64,000 nucleotides of DNA, taken from Cristatella mucedo. Taxonomy: Eukaryota > Bryozoa > Phylactolaemata > Cristatellidae. Shown here in pieces: positions 36,316-48,966 of the stretch (position 1 is its first letter; every line of letters begins with the position of its first letter). The notes under the pieces were generated by a model. The model had not been told where the DNA came from. It saw only the letters and a program-made list of their open reading frames with translations, and searched no databases. The stretch covers positions 228,501-292,500 of the forward strand of contig WPIO01000208.1 of NCBI GenBank assembly GCA_009760855.2. Direction: 5' to 3'. The position numbers and the translations under genes are program-made.

Positions 36316-38268
36316 GTTGGGGAGACCGAGCAGGACCTTACTCACTGAGACCAAGTAATACTCAGAGGCAATGCTTGCCTCAGTCGACTGTCGATGGCTG
36401 CATAGGAAGTATGTACGACTAAGATCCCGTGATTGGCTAGGTCGCTGCATCGACTCCAGACGGAAATCTTCAAAACGGTGCATTACTGACATAGAATTGC
36501 GCTTAGCCCTTGTCTAGCTTAGCCCTTACTCCTTGTCTAGGTGCCCAGCATGCAGTCGCCGAAAGCCGACAATGCTTTGCAAGTCAGATTTCTTGACTAA
36601 ATTGATTTGGAGGTATGGCGATATCTTAACCAATATTGCGGTCACAGCTGCATGCTTGCATGACTGTGCAAGGTTTCGCAGTATAGCAGATCCATACCCC
36701 TGAACTGCTTCCATCAGGTACTAAAACAAATTGCAGTCGACGTTGCGGCCAACCCCTTGCCGAGTTACTTGCGTGGAGCAGTTTCAAAAAGGCTACTAAT
36801 ATGTTTGCATTATACATATTCTCATAGGAAACGCACAGCAATTCAGAAAAAGGCCGGTTTAATGGCATCAATATGGCAACCAAGAGAAATATTGGGTTTC
36901 ACTGCCCTAGCTGCCAGCTGCAATAAATCCTCGCCCAATACGCACTAAAAGCAGCGGCGGCGAATGCGATAAGAGCCTCGCCAACGCCCACTTGCTTAGC
37001 AGAGCCGAAGCAGAGTCATTCGTAGGTTCCAGAAACGAGGTCGCTGATTCTGGAGAAACTCTCTTGACCTGAGCTACCAGCTTCGATTACCAGCTATCCG
37101 TAAAATAACGCAAGGTTATCGGCACTGCCTCGCAAGTGGGATCCGCTTTCGGCAGCAAGAAAAAAAGGTAGACCTCTAAATATGAGTTACTATTGGTTTC
37201 ATTCGCCTCTGAGCGGCAAAGACCGCACCGCCGGATTTCAAAGGGAGGGAACTTTGCACTTTGGCAGGAATTTCATGGAACTATTGTTGCCGACGAGGCT
37301 TCGTGCTTGGGCGTGGCCTGCCACGAGCGTCGGGTGCTCGCATTGCTCAGAGTATCGCTCCTCTTCGAACGGAGCGCTTGAAATTAATTATCCAAGCCGG
37401 ACGGACACACGGTCGGAAGTTCGATATACAACAAAAATTCGTCACCCGAGCTAGGCGCACGAGCTGGGGTCAACATATCTTTGCAAGATGAGTGCACGGC
37501 GGCGGCAGGCGAATCGCAGCACGCTACTCGGTGACTGGCGAGCCAACTCGGTGAGGAGAGCAGATTCGGGCGCTGCCGCGATAAATGCAAAGCCGCTGCT
37601 CAGCTACCAGCGGATTCCTCTTTCTATAATTCGCAGCTTTTTTTATATAAAAAACAACAACAAAAGAAGTAGCATGAGCTCAAGGCTGCTCCCACGGCAG
37701 GAGCTATGCAGTATTGGTCACTACCGGTCGGCGTTGAAGTGTTGCACAAGCGTACAACCTCGATGGCACAGCAAACGTACTTCTTCGTCTCTGCCCATAT
37801 CGGGTTGCAGTGCACGGTCGTGTCGTGGCCAAGTAGGAGATGAGCGGACTGAAATGAAGAGAAACGCCCAACGCCGATTCCGAGCTGATCTCGAGTTGAC
37901 CTCGGAACTTCAAGGAGTGGCTTAGGCGATGCCCACGAGTTACTGCTAAAAAGTGTGACGACGCAGGCGAGGCACACTCTCATCTAGCTAGCTACCAAAT
38001 ACAGGCATTAACTATAAAGTACATTTATACGACGGCCACACGGCTGCAGCCGTTGTCGTCTCCGCTTGAGCGGCTGCAGCACGCTGCTCAAACGTATCTT
38101 TACCATTTCTAAAAAGATGGTCAGGCTTTTGCTGAGCAGTCACTCTTAGAGTGACTATTGCCCAACTCAGTCTGCATGCAATTTAGAATTCCAGAGCCCT
38201 CTGAATACGATTGCTGTAATCCGAGCGTCAGCATGCTGTGATTAACGTCTAAATTTACTCGAGCAGAT
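36316..38268. other. No recognised feature
   Basis: No domain or repeat copy is identified. The 145-codon frame at 37488-37925 looks like chance. Confidence 0.4.
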
Positions 38269-38694
38269 ATGATATCATATGCATTAGACTCTCTGACCAA
38301 TCACCGAAGTAGTGGGACGACAGTCGTCAGCCAAGAAACAGCCGTTTCCAATGAACCTACTAAACGTAGCTTGGTGAGGTTGTGGAATCTACAATTTATG
38401 TGGGACAACCTTGAGCAGCCAACCGCTCTGACGCCGACAACAAGAAGGATGCCGACGCAAGCAGCACCAATGTATACGACAGCAGCATGGATGCCAAAGA
38501 CATGGCTGCTGGTGACGAGAGCAGCAGGAAGGGCTATGCTGGATGCCGAAGACAGGACGGAAGCCGACAGCAGCACGAATGACGACGACAGAACGGAATT
38601 TCACGACAGCAAGATGGCTGAAAGCAGCTCGGAGTCAGTTTCCGACACAGTATCCATCAACTATTACGCTATGACAGCTTCTTTCCACTCTTAA
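38269..38694 (+). CDS. Unrecognised 141-codon frame, possible exon
   Basis: An open frame with an acidic, Ser-rich second half (MLDAEDRTEADSSTNDDDRT, then DSKMAESSSESVSDTVS). An overlapping frame is also protein-like in the middle (DADNKKDADASSTNVYDSS), so a frameshift within one old coding exon is possible. There is no transmembrane segment, no named domain and no clear splice sites. It may equally be a chance frame in CAG/GAC-rich DNA. Confidence 0.2.
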   Translation: MISYALDSLTNHRSSGTTVVSQETAVSNEPTKRSLVRLWNLQFMWDNLEQPTALTPTTRRMPTQAAPMYTTAAWMPKTWLLVTRAAGRAMLDAEDRTEADSSTNDDDRTEFHDSKMAESSSESVSDTVSINYYAMTASFHS

Positions 38695-39368
38695 ACAACT
38701 ACTTCAGGAAGAAAAAAACTTAGCACTTGGCAACGCCTCGTTGGGACATGGGGCGTGGTTTTCGAAGCACTGGTGGGCTGCTAAGAATCAAGACTCACAA
38801 AATGCAGTCTATGCCCACCAATGACTCAGAGCTGGGCCAAACAGCACTAACCGACCTAGGCACTCGTAATTTCACGTACAGGTAAAACACGTAGAGCATG
38901 CTCAGACACCTAAAGGTGTGACCCAGCATCATTGTCAAACCCTGGCCCTGACCCTGAGTTTTGAGTTTAGGGTTTGCAGCCTGGAATAAGAACGCCTGCT
39001 ACAGCTAAGGCCCTGTGAGTATTAGGGCGTGTCTGTCAGTTGGCAGTGGCTTGCCTTCTTCCACCTCTTTACCAGATCGGGCCGTACCTACTGCTTCATG
39101 TCGGGCCCGTCGAGACCGGAGCTTGTCAATGGAAACTTGGCTGCGGCAGAGATCGCTTGGCTGAACGCATCCGCCTTGGCGATGCCATACCTGGGACAGC
39201 CAGTCTTTTCTTGCATTAAACGACCGTGATGGATACACGGCGGCTGCCACCTCAGGCCACCGAGCTAGCTCCGCTGGCAACAGCTTTGGCCACTGGGCGT
39301 GGCAACGGCACTGCCACTGGCGTGGCGACAGCTCTGCAACATCTAGGATTGGCGCCGGTGCTGAAGTA

Positions 39369-39690
39369 GTGAATACGATCTGCAATGCTTTTGTGATACG
39401 AAAGACGAGGACGACGGCTGACCATCCACAGGGGGGCAGCGTGGTAGAAATAGCCCCCCGAACACTGCTTACTATGCTGAGAACTTCATGTCTACACTTA
39501 GCCGGCCAATGGGAGAGTCATCTTCCACTGCTTTTATTCGCATATCGTACTGCTCGCACAAGTTACGGGCTGTAGCCCACTCGAGCTGATGTTTGGCCGA
39601 GAGCCACAGTGCCTCGATAACCTTTCGGAGAGCGTGCAATACACTGGCACTACGCAAGCAGCGTATCGCCAGTCGCTTAGCGAAAAGCTT
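39369..39690 (+). pseudogene. Ty3/Gypsy integrase fragment
   Basis: The frame encodes RKTRTTADHPQGGSVVE followed by RTLLTMLR and WESHLPLLLFAYRTA. This is the end of a retroviral-type integrase core, including the HPQG block and the catalytic Glu that follows it. After a frameshift near 39572 it continues with LELMFGREPQCLDNL, the usual next block. Reverse transcriptase, protease and long terminal repeats were not found nearby, so this is a stranded piece of an LTR retrotransposon. Confidence 0.8.
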
Positions 39691-39791
39691 AAATAAAAAA
39701 AAAAGACTGCCGGATGCTGAGGAAGTCGAGAGCGTCGGGGAACTGATTGCTGCACGAGTTTCGGGCGATGGCCCTCCTGTCTGACTAGCGG

Positions 39792-40665
39792 GCTATAATA
39801 ATAATGCACTTGATAAAGCGCCATCAGAGAACTTAATCTTTTTCTAGGCGCTTTACATTTGCTGCAAAGGGAAATGCAATTGAATGGTAAGTAAAATCAT
39901 GCTTGAAAAACAAACACAATGAATAACATGGTTAGGGGTGACATGCACAGGGTCGGCATGCAAATGTGGTTAGTGGCAGCATGCACAGTGTCAGCACGCA
40001 TAAGCACATCAAGGACGAATCACAGGGACCCACTAAAGGCTGTCCTAAATAGGTGTGTTTTTAAGTTCCTTTTAAATGTGGTCAGGTCAGGGGATGTTCT
40101 GACGCAGGTCGGGAGGGAGTTCCAGGCTGTGGGAGCATACGAACTAAATGCACGGTCGCCAAAGGATTTAAGGTTTGTACGAGGTATTTCTAGACTGTTG
40201 GATTCCGAGAAGCGGGTGGTACTATGCTTGGCCTGATGGGGGAGTATGTCGGAGAGATAGGCTGGAGCCATAATATGAAGGGACCTAAAAGTGAGCGACA
40301 AAACCTTGAAGTTAATCCGCTTGACTGGTAGCCAGTGCAGGTCGGCGAGAAGTGGAGTAATGTGGCAACTGCGAAGCTCACGACAGACAAGCCTAGCTGC
40401 AAAGTTTTGCACCAGCTGCAATCGCCTGATCGCACATGCTGGTAGGCCAGTAAGCAGTGAGTTGCAGAAGTCGAGATGGGATGTCACGAATGCATGGACC
40501 AACTTAGATGTGGTATCCTTATCTAAACAAGCCCGAATTTCAGCAATGTTATGAAGCTGCTGAAAATAGGCAGATTTGACTGTGGAGCTGATATGGTCGT
40601 CTAACGAGAGGTTGCTTTGGAATATGACACATAGATTTCGAGCTGATTCGACAAGAGATATGCGA
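39792..40665 (-). mobile_element. LINE 3' end with long C-terminal frame
   Basis: Tail (TAA)n plus gcacttgataaagcgcc at 39795. The minus strand encodes from ISLVESARNLCVIFQSNLSL through LHNIAEIRACLDKDTTSKLV, FCNSLLTGLPACAIRRLQ and RELRSCHITPLLADLHWLPV to KRNLKTHLFRTAFSGSL, with a stop at 40020-40022. It is 5'-truncated near 40665. About 210 uninterrupted LINE codons make this one of the younger copies. Confidence 0.9.
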
Positions 40666-43500
40666 TTTATCGGCATTCTACGGGGGAGGGGGGAAGAGAT
40701 GTTGCGTGCGCCTGCGGCTTCTGCTCGTGTAATTAGCGAAGCGCCTGACACTAATGTGCATGCCATGCCTGTGGCCTTATAGTTATGTACCCAGGCTGGG
40801 TTCGGTTGGCTGGGACCAGGCAGCTGTAATGAGGGTCACCGGCTAGGCCAGGGTCGGACCTACGGCATTGCCGGATGTATGGTGACGAGAGGTCACCGGG
40901 GCTCTTGGGTACGGGAAGGTGGCCGAGTAAGTCGTGGTGTTGGACGCTCCCGGTCTCGCCGAGTTATGCACCTGGATTCGTGCAGGCGTGCTCCGGCGAT
41001 GCTGCCACGCACGCAAGGGAACGAGTATCCAAGGCCCGAGCGGAGCTGGATAGCTCGCTCGTTGTTGACTTGTATATTCCGCGTTTCCCGTGTAGCGTGT
41101 TCGTGACCCCCTCCTGTGTGTTGGCGTCTTTCGGTGGAATCCTACGACTGTGGTAGTTGTCAACTCGGACTAGCCAGCAGTTACTCTGCCAGCCGGTTTT
41201 TGGACGGCGTACGCTCGTACTGTTGGATTCGGAGTTGGTACAACGACAGGACTGCGGAAGCCGACTGACTCTAACTAACACGTTTGTTCGAGCTTGCTGC
41301 GTCGTCTTGCGCCCCCGTAGTGTACTGTGCATAGGACCCTCCTTGTAGACTTGTTTAGTTCCCCCGTTTTTGCTGGCGCATGCGTTATCATAAAGAGGTT
41401 TAACCTGACGGCCACTCGTCTTACACTAGCTCGGCGGCATGGCGAGCGGCAGCGTGGCCGGAGTATGGCGGGGTTTGGTGGGAATTAGCCTCTGACCCCT
41501 GGAACTCGGTTACAGTTAAGCCGTTGAAGCAGCATAGCGTCAGGCCGCTCATGCTGATTATATTTCGTGTTGTCTGCTACGATTGATTGGGCTCCCATAT
41601 ATATGCTTGGTGGGAGTAATAAAGAAGAGTAGCGTTTACCGCAAAAGTGCGCCCGCTGTATCTCCCAGAGACTCCACTAGCGATGCTGCCGCCTGAGCCA
41701 CGGCAGCATACAACACCGGCACGCATGCCGGGCCACCGAATGTAGCCCTTCGAACGACTGTTTATATGACTTAAAATACCGACACCGTCTTCATGAAGCA
41801 TTTGAAGCGTCCTGGCTCTGGCTGTAGTGGTAATACTCACTTCCTGTGCTTTCCTACAGCAGGCACCACTCGTGTGAGGTCAACTCGCCCCTTCTCAACT
41901 CCAGCCCCTTTCCAAATGCCTAGCTGTTCACGATGCTCGGGAACAAAAGACTGCATACTAGCCAATCGGTATTTTTTCTAGTTCCGATTTCGAGCACCTC
42001 AATTTTAAGTCATTCATTCGATTGAAACATAGGCTTACGTCACCGCAAGTCGCGAATGAAGCTCTAGCGCCGGGCGACAGAGATCGTCATGGTCGTCGCT
42101 ATCATGAGAGCGAAATGCGGCGATCCCAAGGCCGGTCCCACAGTGGAATGACTACATCAATGCGTCGACGATGCGGATGGAACGGACAATGGGAGAGACG
42201 TCGTGTTGTGGCAGACGTTTTGGGCAGGCACTTACCGAAGCCACCAGTACGACAGCGAGCCAAGTAACAAACGTTTAGAGTTACTTGCCGGCCTAAACCA
42301 CGCGAAGGGGTCGTCAGTGTGATCTTAATAACAAAAGCATTCACAGCTCTTACCTTATCACTTAACTTTTCCTATTTAAACTACTATACGCAAATTATTA
42401 TATAATGTACGGAAATTTGCACGAGCTAGGTCTGGCATTAGCATGCATCAATAGATCAAGCAAATAGGACAAACATTAGGTATAGATACTGCACCCCTAC
42501 CTATGGTAAACTTATGTGCCTGAGCGCCCGCGCAAGCTCAAAAGTAGAACAATTACAGCTTCAAAAATTATATTTATAGTTATTGGTCAAATTAATTGGT
42601 TTTATTAGCCAGAAATTATCTAGAATTCGTCGATGAGATAGCTTGCTTATCGTCGTGACCGTGCGATCCGCGTATTCCATTTTTCGATATGGGTGTCAAC
42701 CTTAGCGGACTGTGCCAGCGGGTAACTGATCGTGTGCTTTACCCAGATCGCCATAAATGCGTTACCCAGATCGCCGTGGATTTGCATCCACCGTTGGCAT
42801 TAGATCGTGCATATGTTCGCTAAAATGCGACCAATTAAATGTCGAAGCCGCGCCTTTTCAATGGCCGCATAATCTTTGCCACATGGGAAAACCCATCGTA
42901 GGGTCGCGTAGCTGGTCAATAGGGCGGCATCGCTGTTTTTCTTATACCGGTGTGGTCTTGCGTCATGCGTTAGTGGTACAGCCATAAGCGTGGCTGCCGC
43001 CTCATCATCCGACCACTCGCTTGAGCACTGGTCCTCGCAAGGAGCCAAAGCAAGTGTTTCGTTCCTTCAGCTTGAGTTGAACCCGAGACCTTGGAAGCTA
43101 GAAGCCAGAGTCATACCAGCGCAAGCATTTCGACTTACCAAGCACGCGGTTATTGTACCAGTTGGGCTAGCCGTTGTAGCCTTTAAAAGTGACCCGACTT
43201 CAGACTTACTTGCGAAGATTTGTATTCAGGGAACGTAATGTAAGTCAGGCGCTAAAAGTCAGTCATGTCTTGAGTGGACATAGGTGTACAGCTCGTTCTA
43301 GTGACAAGACTTGAGGTAGTCATTTGAGGCTGCTGCTACTACTGCTGCTCGGGCATGTGCCTGCCCCTCATGTCTGCGGTTGGTGTTGCCTAATTTACTG
43401 GCTGGTGCCAGAGTTGACATGATGTTCGATTCGTTCTGTCTTCGGTGTCTGCTCGCTTCTGTATTACGGCACATGGTGCCCAGTCTGTGGAGCTATGCGA
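40666..43500. other. No recognised gene
   Basis: No domain was found. At 40.8-41.5 kb there are blocks that could belong to a solo LTR or a promoter, but no paired copy is present. A tRNA-like gttgaacccgagacctt near 43077 hints at an old SINE on the minus strand. Confidence 0.35.
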
Positions 43501-44019
43501 TAACTGTACATGAACTACAAGCGTCGATCTGTGACAAGAACCTAGTTTTTGGCTCTAGCTTTTGGTTTAAAGTTTTAGTTTTTGCTGCTCCTGCTGTTCG
43601 TGACTACTTGGCAGCACACGACAGCAGACTTCTGGTTGCAAGAGACAGAGCAAGGTCGCACCCACTCAAGCCGTTTGCCATGAGCCAGTCGCTGCTTCCC
43701 CTCCGCAGGGACTCGGGAGACAGTGGGGAATGATTCCTTGGGGTCATGGCCCCTACGGCAGGCAGTTTGCAGAGCTTCCAGCCATTTCTCCAACGTTGCT
43801 TGCATCTGCCGGTCGCTGGTGGCGTTGCCTCCGGCTCCAGCGAGCGCGGCTTCGTGCGCGATCCGCTCATGTCTGGCCGCACGTTCGTGCGTCTGCAGGC
43901 CAGCCCGTGAGCGCACGAATCACGCGCCATGGCGTGCGAAACAGCAACACACGCACAGCTCACTGTGCAAGGGGCTTTGCTGCGGTGCACTGCACTTTGG
44001 TGCGTCGGCAAACGGACAG

Positions 44020-44269
44020 CCTATCGACATTCGGGTGGCCTTCCTGCTGGCTTTGGCCTTCGCCATGATGGCCAGCGCTGCAGCGGACGAAGGCACAGCG
44101 TTGGTCGTCGCGCCGCACAGCTGCAGCAGCGAGTATGTCTTGGAGCAATGCCGTGACAACGGAAGGTCAGGAAGCTCTTTATGCTACTGCGATGCTGGTG
44201 GAATGGCAAGGCCGTGCTCGGACGTGTGCACTCGCGGCAACCTCTTTTCGTGCCAGGTAGTCTGCCCCG
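44020..44269 (+). CDS. Eight-cysteine ectodomain exon (gene at 44 kb)
   Basis: The frame encodes a hydrophobic leader (IRVAFLLALAFAMMASAAA, signal-peptide-like), then C-SSEYVLEQ-C, x10, C-Y-C (44182-44190), x8, C-S-D-V-C, x7, C-QVV-C-P-G. The final G is interrupted by the donor G|GTGAGT at 44269/44270, phase 1. The cysteine spacing is shared with the exons at 12639 and 27162. The 5' edge is uncertain: the frame is open back to 43723, and acceptor-like ags occur at 43964 and 44019. The following transmembrane exon is only 150 bases away. It is the most compact pair of the family. No named domain is recognised. Confidence 0.72.
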
Positions 44270-44419
44270 GTGAGTCGCGCCACGTGCTCTTGGAGGTCGA
44301 TGACCGGCAGCTGCTCAACAAGTCCTGCACGCGTGCGTGTCGTGGTCCCTACATACTGTGCAGCCGGTCAGTGTTGACTCTTCTCCGGTTGCATCCGTAA
44401 CATGGCAAGCTCCTTGCAG

Positions 44420-44641
44420 AGTATAGGGCGCACGTTGCCGCCGCCGACATTTCAACCTCGAAGCCTGCTGCTGCTGCTTCCGCTTCGACCATGACGCCTG
44501 CCGCTGCCACCGCAGCCGTGGCTCCTACCACTGCTTCCGGCGTAGTTGGCATCTCAGTGGCAATTTTGTTCATCTCAGCCGTCGTGGTAACATTTTTTGT
44601 TGTCACCTGCATTATGCACAATAGATGTCGTGTTAACAGAG
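44420..44641 (+). CDS. Stalk and transmembrane exon of the 44 kb gene
   Basis: Acceptor caagctccttgcag, then AG|TAT. Joined to 44269 the codon closes in frame (phase 1). The exon encodes an Ala/Thr/Pro stalk of about 45 residues (STSKPAAAASASTMTPAAA), possibly O-glycosylated. A helix follows (VVGISVAILFISAVVVTFFVV), then a cytoplasmic start (MHNRCRVNR). It ends at G|GTGAGC, phase 1, so at least one more exon is expected. Topology is type I. The order of domains and the phases equal those of the 27-28 kb gene, which supports both models. Confidence 0.72.
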
Positions 44642-45299
44642 GTGAGCATCGGTCGTCTGCTTCGCTGCCTCGCGGCAGCTCGAGTTTTGCTGCCTCGTGG
44701 CTGGCAGCCATGGCCCCTTTGCCAATTCTTCGAGCTTGGCTTCCGGGGCGTGGCTGCCACTTCCGGGGCTGCATGCTGCCCCTTGCTCCGGGCTCTCCCC
44801 GGCAGGCCCTTACATGCGCACGTGTCTGTCGCCCCGTGCACTGCTAGAAGACGTCGCCGTCGATGTTGAGGTTGTCGCCTGGACACGCCATCTTTGCATT
44901 GTAGAGTCGAGCTCAGGGGCCAGTGTGTATGGCTCGTACTGGCGTTCCTATTGGGGCTACGTCAAGCAAGTAGTGTTTCGTTGTTTGGCAGCAGGGAAAG
45001 GTGAGAGATAGTGGCGGGATGGAGCACATCGGCCCTGCATGCGCCGACTTGCCTCGGCGCGGGCCTCCTCCGCTGCGTGCGCCAGGCTGGTCTCTGCGCT
45101 GCCAGCGCTAGCTGCTCGGCTGCAGACTGCGGCGCCTAAGGCAGCTCTGCTCCCTGCTCAGATAAGCGCTTGTCGTTGATATTTCCGTCGGGCGTTGATC
45201 GTGTTGCCTGGCCATGCTTAGCCCTATTCTGCCGTGCCAGCTGGTGCCCATCGGGACGTGGCTGCCACTGAACAGTTCGTTGGGCAAAGACCAACGTTT

Positions 45300-45768
45300 T
45301 ACTTAATTGTTAATAACCATAGAACATTAGTGTCGCAGCCTAACAGAACTTGCATCTCTTTCTAAGTACTTTGCATGCACTGGAAATGAAGTATGTCAAC
45401 TGATAAGTGATAATACTCGCGATGTCAGCTCTAATAGTCATGTCCAGGACAGCTCACGCGGCCGAGCAAAGTAGTGAACAACTGGTGAGGTTTTACCCTT
45501 TTTTTTTGTTAATGTCAAGTCGCAGGATGTCGTGATATCAGACCGTGGCGACTTGCAGGCTTTGGGAGCATACAAGCCGGCAGCTCGTTGGTCAAAGGAT
45601 TCGAGGTTGATTAGAGGCTGAGCTTAACGGCCCGAGTCAGGATCGGATGCTGCCATGCCTGCAGGATGCTGAGACAGTAGCATTTCAGACGATCGTACCA
45701 GAGCAGGAGAGAACGAAGGGAGCAAAACTCTGAGTCGTGCGCCATGAGCTGACAGGAGCCACTGCTCA

Positions 45769-45835
<67 letters not shown>

Positions 45836-45910
45836 AGGGAGCCAGTGCCGGTCATTGAGGTGTTACAGTGGTGTAAAGTGGACACGTGACTGGCTGTGTC
45901 ACCTCTACCC
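45300..45910 (-). mobile_element. Diverged LINE 3' end carrying a CTG expansion
   Basis: Residual LINE tail and C-terminal blocks in reverse (cttgcatctctttctaagta, caggctttgggagcatac, gggagccagtgccggtcatt). Identity is low. The CTG array lies where other copies read ttgcttgactggtagccagtg. Confidence 0.55.
45770..45830. repeat. (CTG)n array, about 20 units
   Basis: Pure CTG/CAG trinucleotide run of 61 bases inside the LINE relic. Confidence 0.97.
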
Positions 45911-46289
45911 CTGACCTATACTAAATCAGAAGGTCAAGCTAGTCCTGCTTGTTCTGATCCTTTCCCTTAGACCAGATACGCCAGACAGGCTTTGTTTCTA
46001 GTTCAGTCCGGCACTAAGTTTTTGCCCATCGCTCAACGAGTCATCATGCTGGCAATCTTGGGGCGCGCTGTGAATTTGTGAAGTTTCCCCAGAGGTTTAT
46101 CGACTCTCTGGCTTCTAGTTCGACGGTATTGATGCACGAGTTCGTGCTAAGCAGCTATGCACATGCTCGCTGAGGGGCAACTCTCGTTGCCCCAATTACG
46201 TGTAGGGGAGTGACAACGATTGAATTAGCACAGCTGAGCTGGTTAAAGTTAATAGTTAATGGTTAGCAGATTCAGCAGCATCATGTATA

Positions 46290-46435
46290 TAGCCGCAGAT
46301 GAGCCTTAGCTGCTATCACTCCTACTCGCACTTTGCACTGAAGTATTGCTTACTGCAGGAGTCGAACCCACGACCCCAGGGTCGAGCAGCAAGCACGTTA
46401 CCGTCTTGGCTAAGAGCCAGGCCTAAGTGTGTGCA
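46290..46435 (-). mobile_element. SINE type A-like copy
   Basis: Minus strand: gcttgctgctcgaccctggg, then the B box in gtcgtgggttcgactcctgc, then the type-A body in diverged form and ctaaggctcatctgcggcta. Boundaries are approximate. Confidence 0.55.
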
Positions 46436-47398
46436 GCTCCTGGGTCACTGGATCAGTAGAGAAGATACCCAGTTTGGTCGATGGTGTTCTATCACACCAC
46501 GTTTGTAGCCACTCAAAGTTTACTAGCCATCGTCCTTTTGACTCTTTACTCCCCCCCTCGTCCGCCCGAACGTACAAGTGCAAGTGTTCTGCTCGAAAGT
46601 TAAATGTAAAAGCATTTTACCTGCGCTTCAACGAATCGGCCAGCGGTAGCTCTGCTGGCTAGCAGGACTTGTTCTCCTGCCATCGAAGTCTGCCTCGCCA
46701 CTGCGAGTCCGGCAAACGAACTCCACAGCACTGCACGATGCACGTGTGGTCGTGACCAGGGCCGCTTGCCGGTCGAGCTGACCTCCTCGCGGCTGTGCTG
46801 CTGGTCCTATAATGATTGTTCAGGATATCATTCGACTGGCAAACATTTTACGAATGGGATCAGAAATTTTGACGATTTCCACTTAAAAATGCATTTAAAA
46901 CGATTATGCTAACCCTGTCTATCTCGGAAGTAAACAGGAAGAAACATATCTACAGAAAAGAAAATTTACCAGTGTATGCATTATGTGTGACTTGTATTCC
47001 AACTTGTTGAACCTTGGTACGTCGAGGTACATGTTTGCAGCTTGTAGCTGGTGTATACTTGAGTCTTTTAAACTTGCCTCTCGGAGTGGCTGTGTTTGAC
47101 TTGCGGCAAACTCAGCCCAAGATTCTAGGAGTTTGCATGCCCGAGTGCCTCTCTTGGAGGTCCCATCCCTTTCGAGAGGCTGCTCCAGTTTAAAGGTGGC
47201 ATGCCGTGGCTGCTTGCTAGCCGAGCAGACGAGTCTGTGTACCCCAGGGGGGCAGCACATTCCGGATATTGTCACTAGTACCGTCTGTTGATCTGTGCCT
47301 TCATGGGCTCACATGCAATAGCCAATTGATTGATCACTGAAGTAGTGGCAGATAAATCTGGACTCGACAACTGTAGTTGACGATCTGCTGGGTTAGGG
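46436..47398. other. No recognised feature
   Basis: Short frames only; the 118-codon minus frame (46919-47275) shows no domain. Confidence 0.4.
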
Positions 47399-47399
47399 C

Positions 47400-47500
47400 C
47401 ATAATAATAATATTAATAATAATAATAATAATGCACTTGATAAAGCGCCCTCAGAGAACTCAAATCTCTTTCTAGGCGCTTTACATTTGCTGCAAAGGGC
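47400..47500 (-). mobile_element. LINE 3' tail only
   Basis: (TAA)n, then gcacttgataaagcgccctc and ctaggcgctttacatttgct: about 100 bases of the tail. Confidence 0.85.
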
Positions 47501-48328
47501 CATGGTGGCTGGTGGCCTCCGCATGCTGCTCCTGCTTTAACTTCGGTAGGCCTCAGCACCGCCAATTGACAGGGCGGTCTGTAGGCTGGAAGGGGAGAAG
47601 GGGTTTTATGTTGAGTTCTTGGGTCTCGCGGCGCTATTGGAGGTAGCGCCGTTTTGATGCCGGACGCGGACCTGTCAGCTTTGCCCTGAGGGCCACACCT
47701 CTGTTGGGTGTTAATATTTAAGTCACCCAGTGCTGGATGTGAATCTGACGACACAAGTCAGTTGCTGCTTTTTTGCAGCACTCTTTAGCTGTTGCGACCA
47801 CGTGGCAGATCTGGGCAGGGGCAGATGCTGCAAAATTTGCTGTGGCTTTTTTTCAGCTCAGCCCTTTTAATTGAAGCCTGACCACGCACGTGCTGGAATA
47901 CCCGGGGCACCGATCGGGCCGAAACTGCAGTCGTGATTTTTCGCGAGCGCATTACCGCACGCGCACAGCATGGACATCTTTTTACAACGGAGCAAATCGG
48001 CTGCGTTTGGTGCTCTTGCATATAAATCACTCCGTTCGTTGCAGATCAGCTATTGTTGATTGTGACTCAGGCACCGGAGCTATGGTTGTAGGATCTATCT
48101 GAGCCACATAGTTGTATGCTTGTTTCCCTACTTCCTTTATTGCTGCTGTGGTGCAATAAATTGCCTTCACTCTGTCCTTCCCTGCCTGTCACGCTGTCTC
48201 TCTCACAGCGTTCCACTTTCTATTTATCTGTATCTATCTCTCGCCCTATTGCACTTTTCTCTTCGTTCATCTGGAGTCTGGATTGTTCATCGCCAAACGG
48301 GTGTCATTTGTCAGATACTGTGCGCTAG

Positions 48329-48516
48329 CTGTGCTGCAGCTTTTTCAGCTATTCATGCTGAATTCAAATGAAACTCGACAGCAGGACGAATGGATGCATG
48401 AATTTTCATTTGCAGAAAATGCAGCAGTGCAGATGGAGAATCATTTTCCAGCCCACCCTGATGAGCCGAGAGATGACGTGGAAGCCGATCTAAGAGTGCC
48501 ACTGCAGCAGCCATAG
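48329..48516 (+). CDS. Possible terminal exon with acidic C terminus
   Basis: An open frame ends in a stop at 48514-48516 after an acidic, non-repetitive stretch (MHEFSFAENAAVQMENHF, then DEPRDDVEADLRVPLQQP). An AG at 48327-48328 would give a phase-1 entry, fitting the exit phase of the transmembrane exon at 44641, 3.7 kb upstream. That acceptor has a poor pyrimidine tract and the first residues look random. It is offered only as a candidate cytoplasmic exon. Confidence 0.22.
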
Positions 48517-48805
48517 TGAAGCATCGAGTGTGATCGCCTGGCTGGAGCAGCACCAACAACTCGGCTACTTCTGTGTGAAGCGGCCATATTGCAAGTCGTG
48601 GGACCAGCTCTGTTTTTCTGAACTCTCACGATCTACTTTCAAGGCCTTAGCTTTAGTGATGATGGTCGTGAAAAGTATTTTCCAGATATCTCAGGAGAAA
48701 TTACGTGTTTCGCCATCGGTGTGACCTTATTCGTAAAATGAAGCAAGGTATAGAAGATACCTAGTGCAGTTTAAGCAAAATAAATAAATAAATAAATCCT
48801 AGCTG

Positions 48806-48966
48806 ATTAAACAGCCTCTTTTTGTATAGCGACAGAAGAGCCTTTACGGCTATCACCACCGCTTGCAGTGGCGATAAAGAATCGCCCACTGCAGTATTCG
48901 AACCCACGATCTCGGGACCGAGGTCGTGAAAGCAACCGCCTTACCTAGTTTGCCACCACGGCTCAT
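48806..48966 (-). mobile_element. tRNA-derived SINE, type A
   Basis: Reverse complement of the copy at 31368-31560, including the head (gtggcaaactaggtaaggcg, then gttgctttcacgacctcggt), the B box (gtgggttcgaatactgc) and the body with gcaagcggtggtgatagccg. About 160 bases. Confidence 0.75.

Noticed and set aside
37488-37925. 145-codon frame
   Set aside because: No motif, and frames on the other strand are equally open; probably chance.
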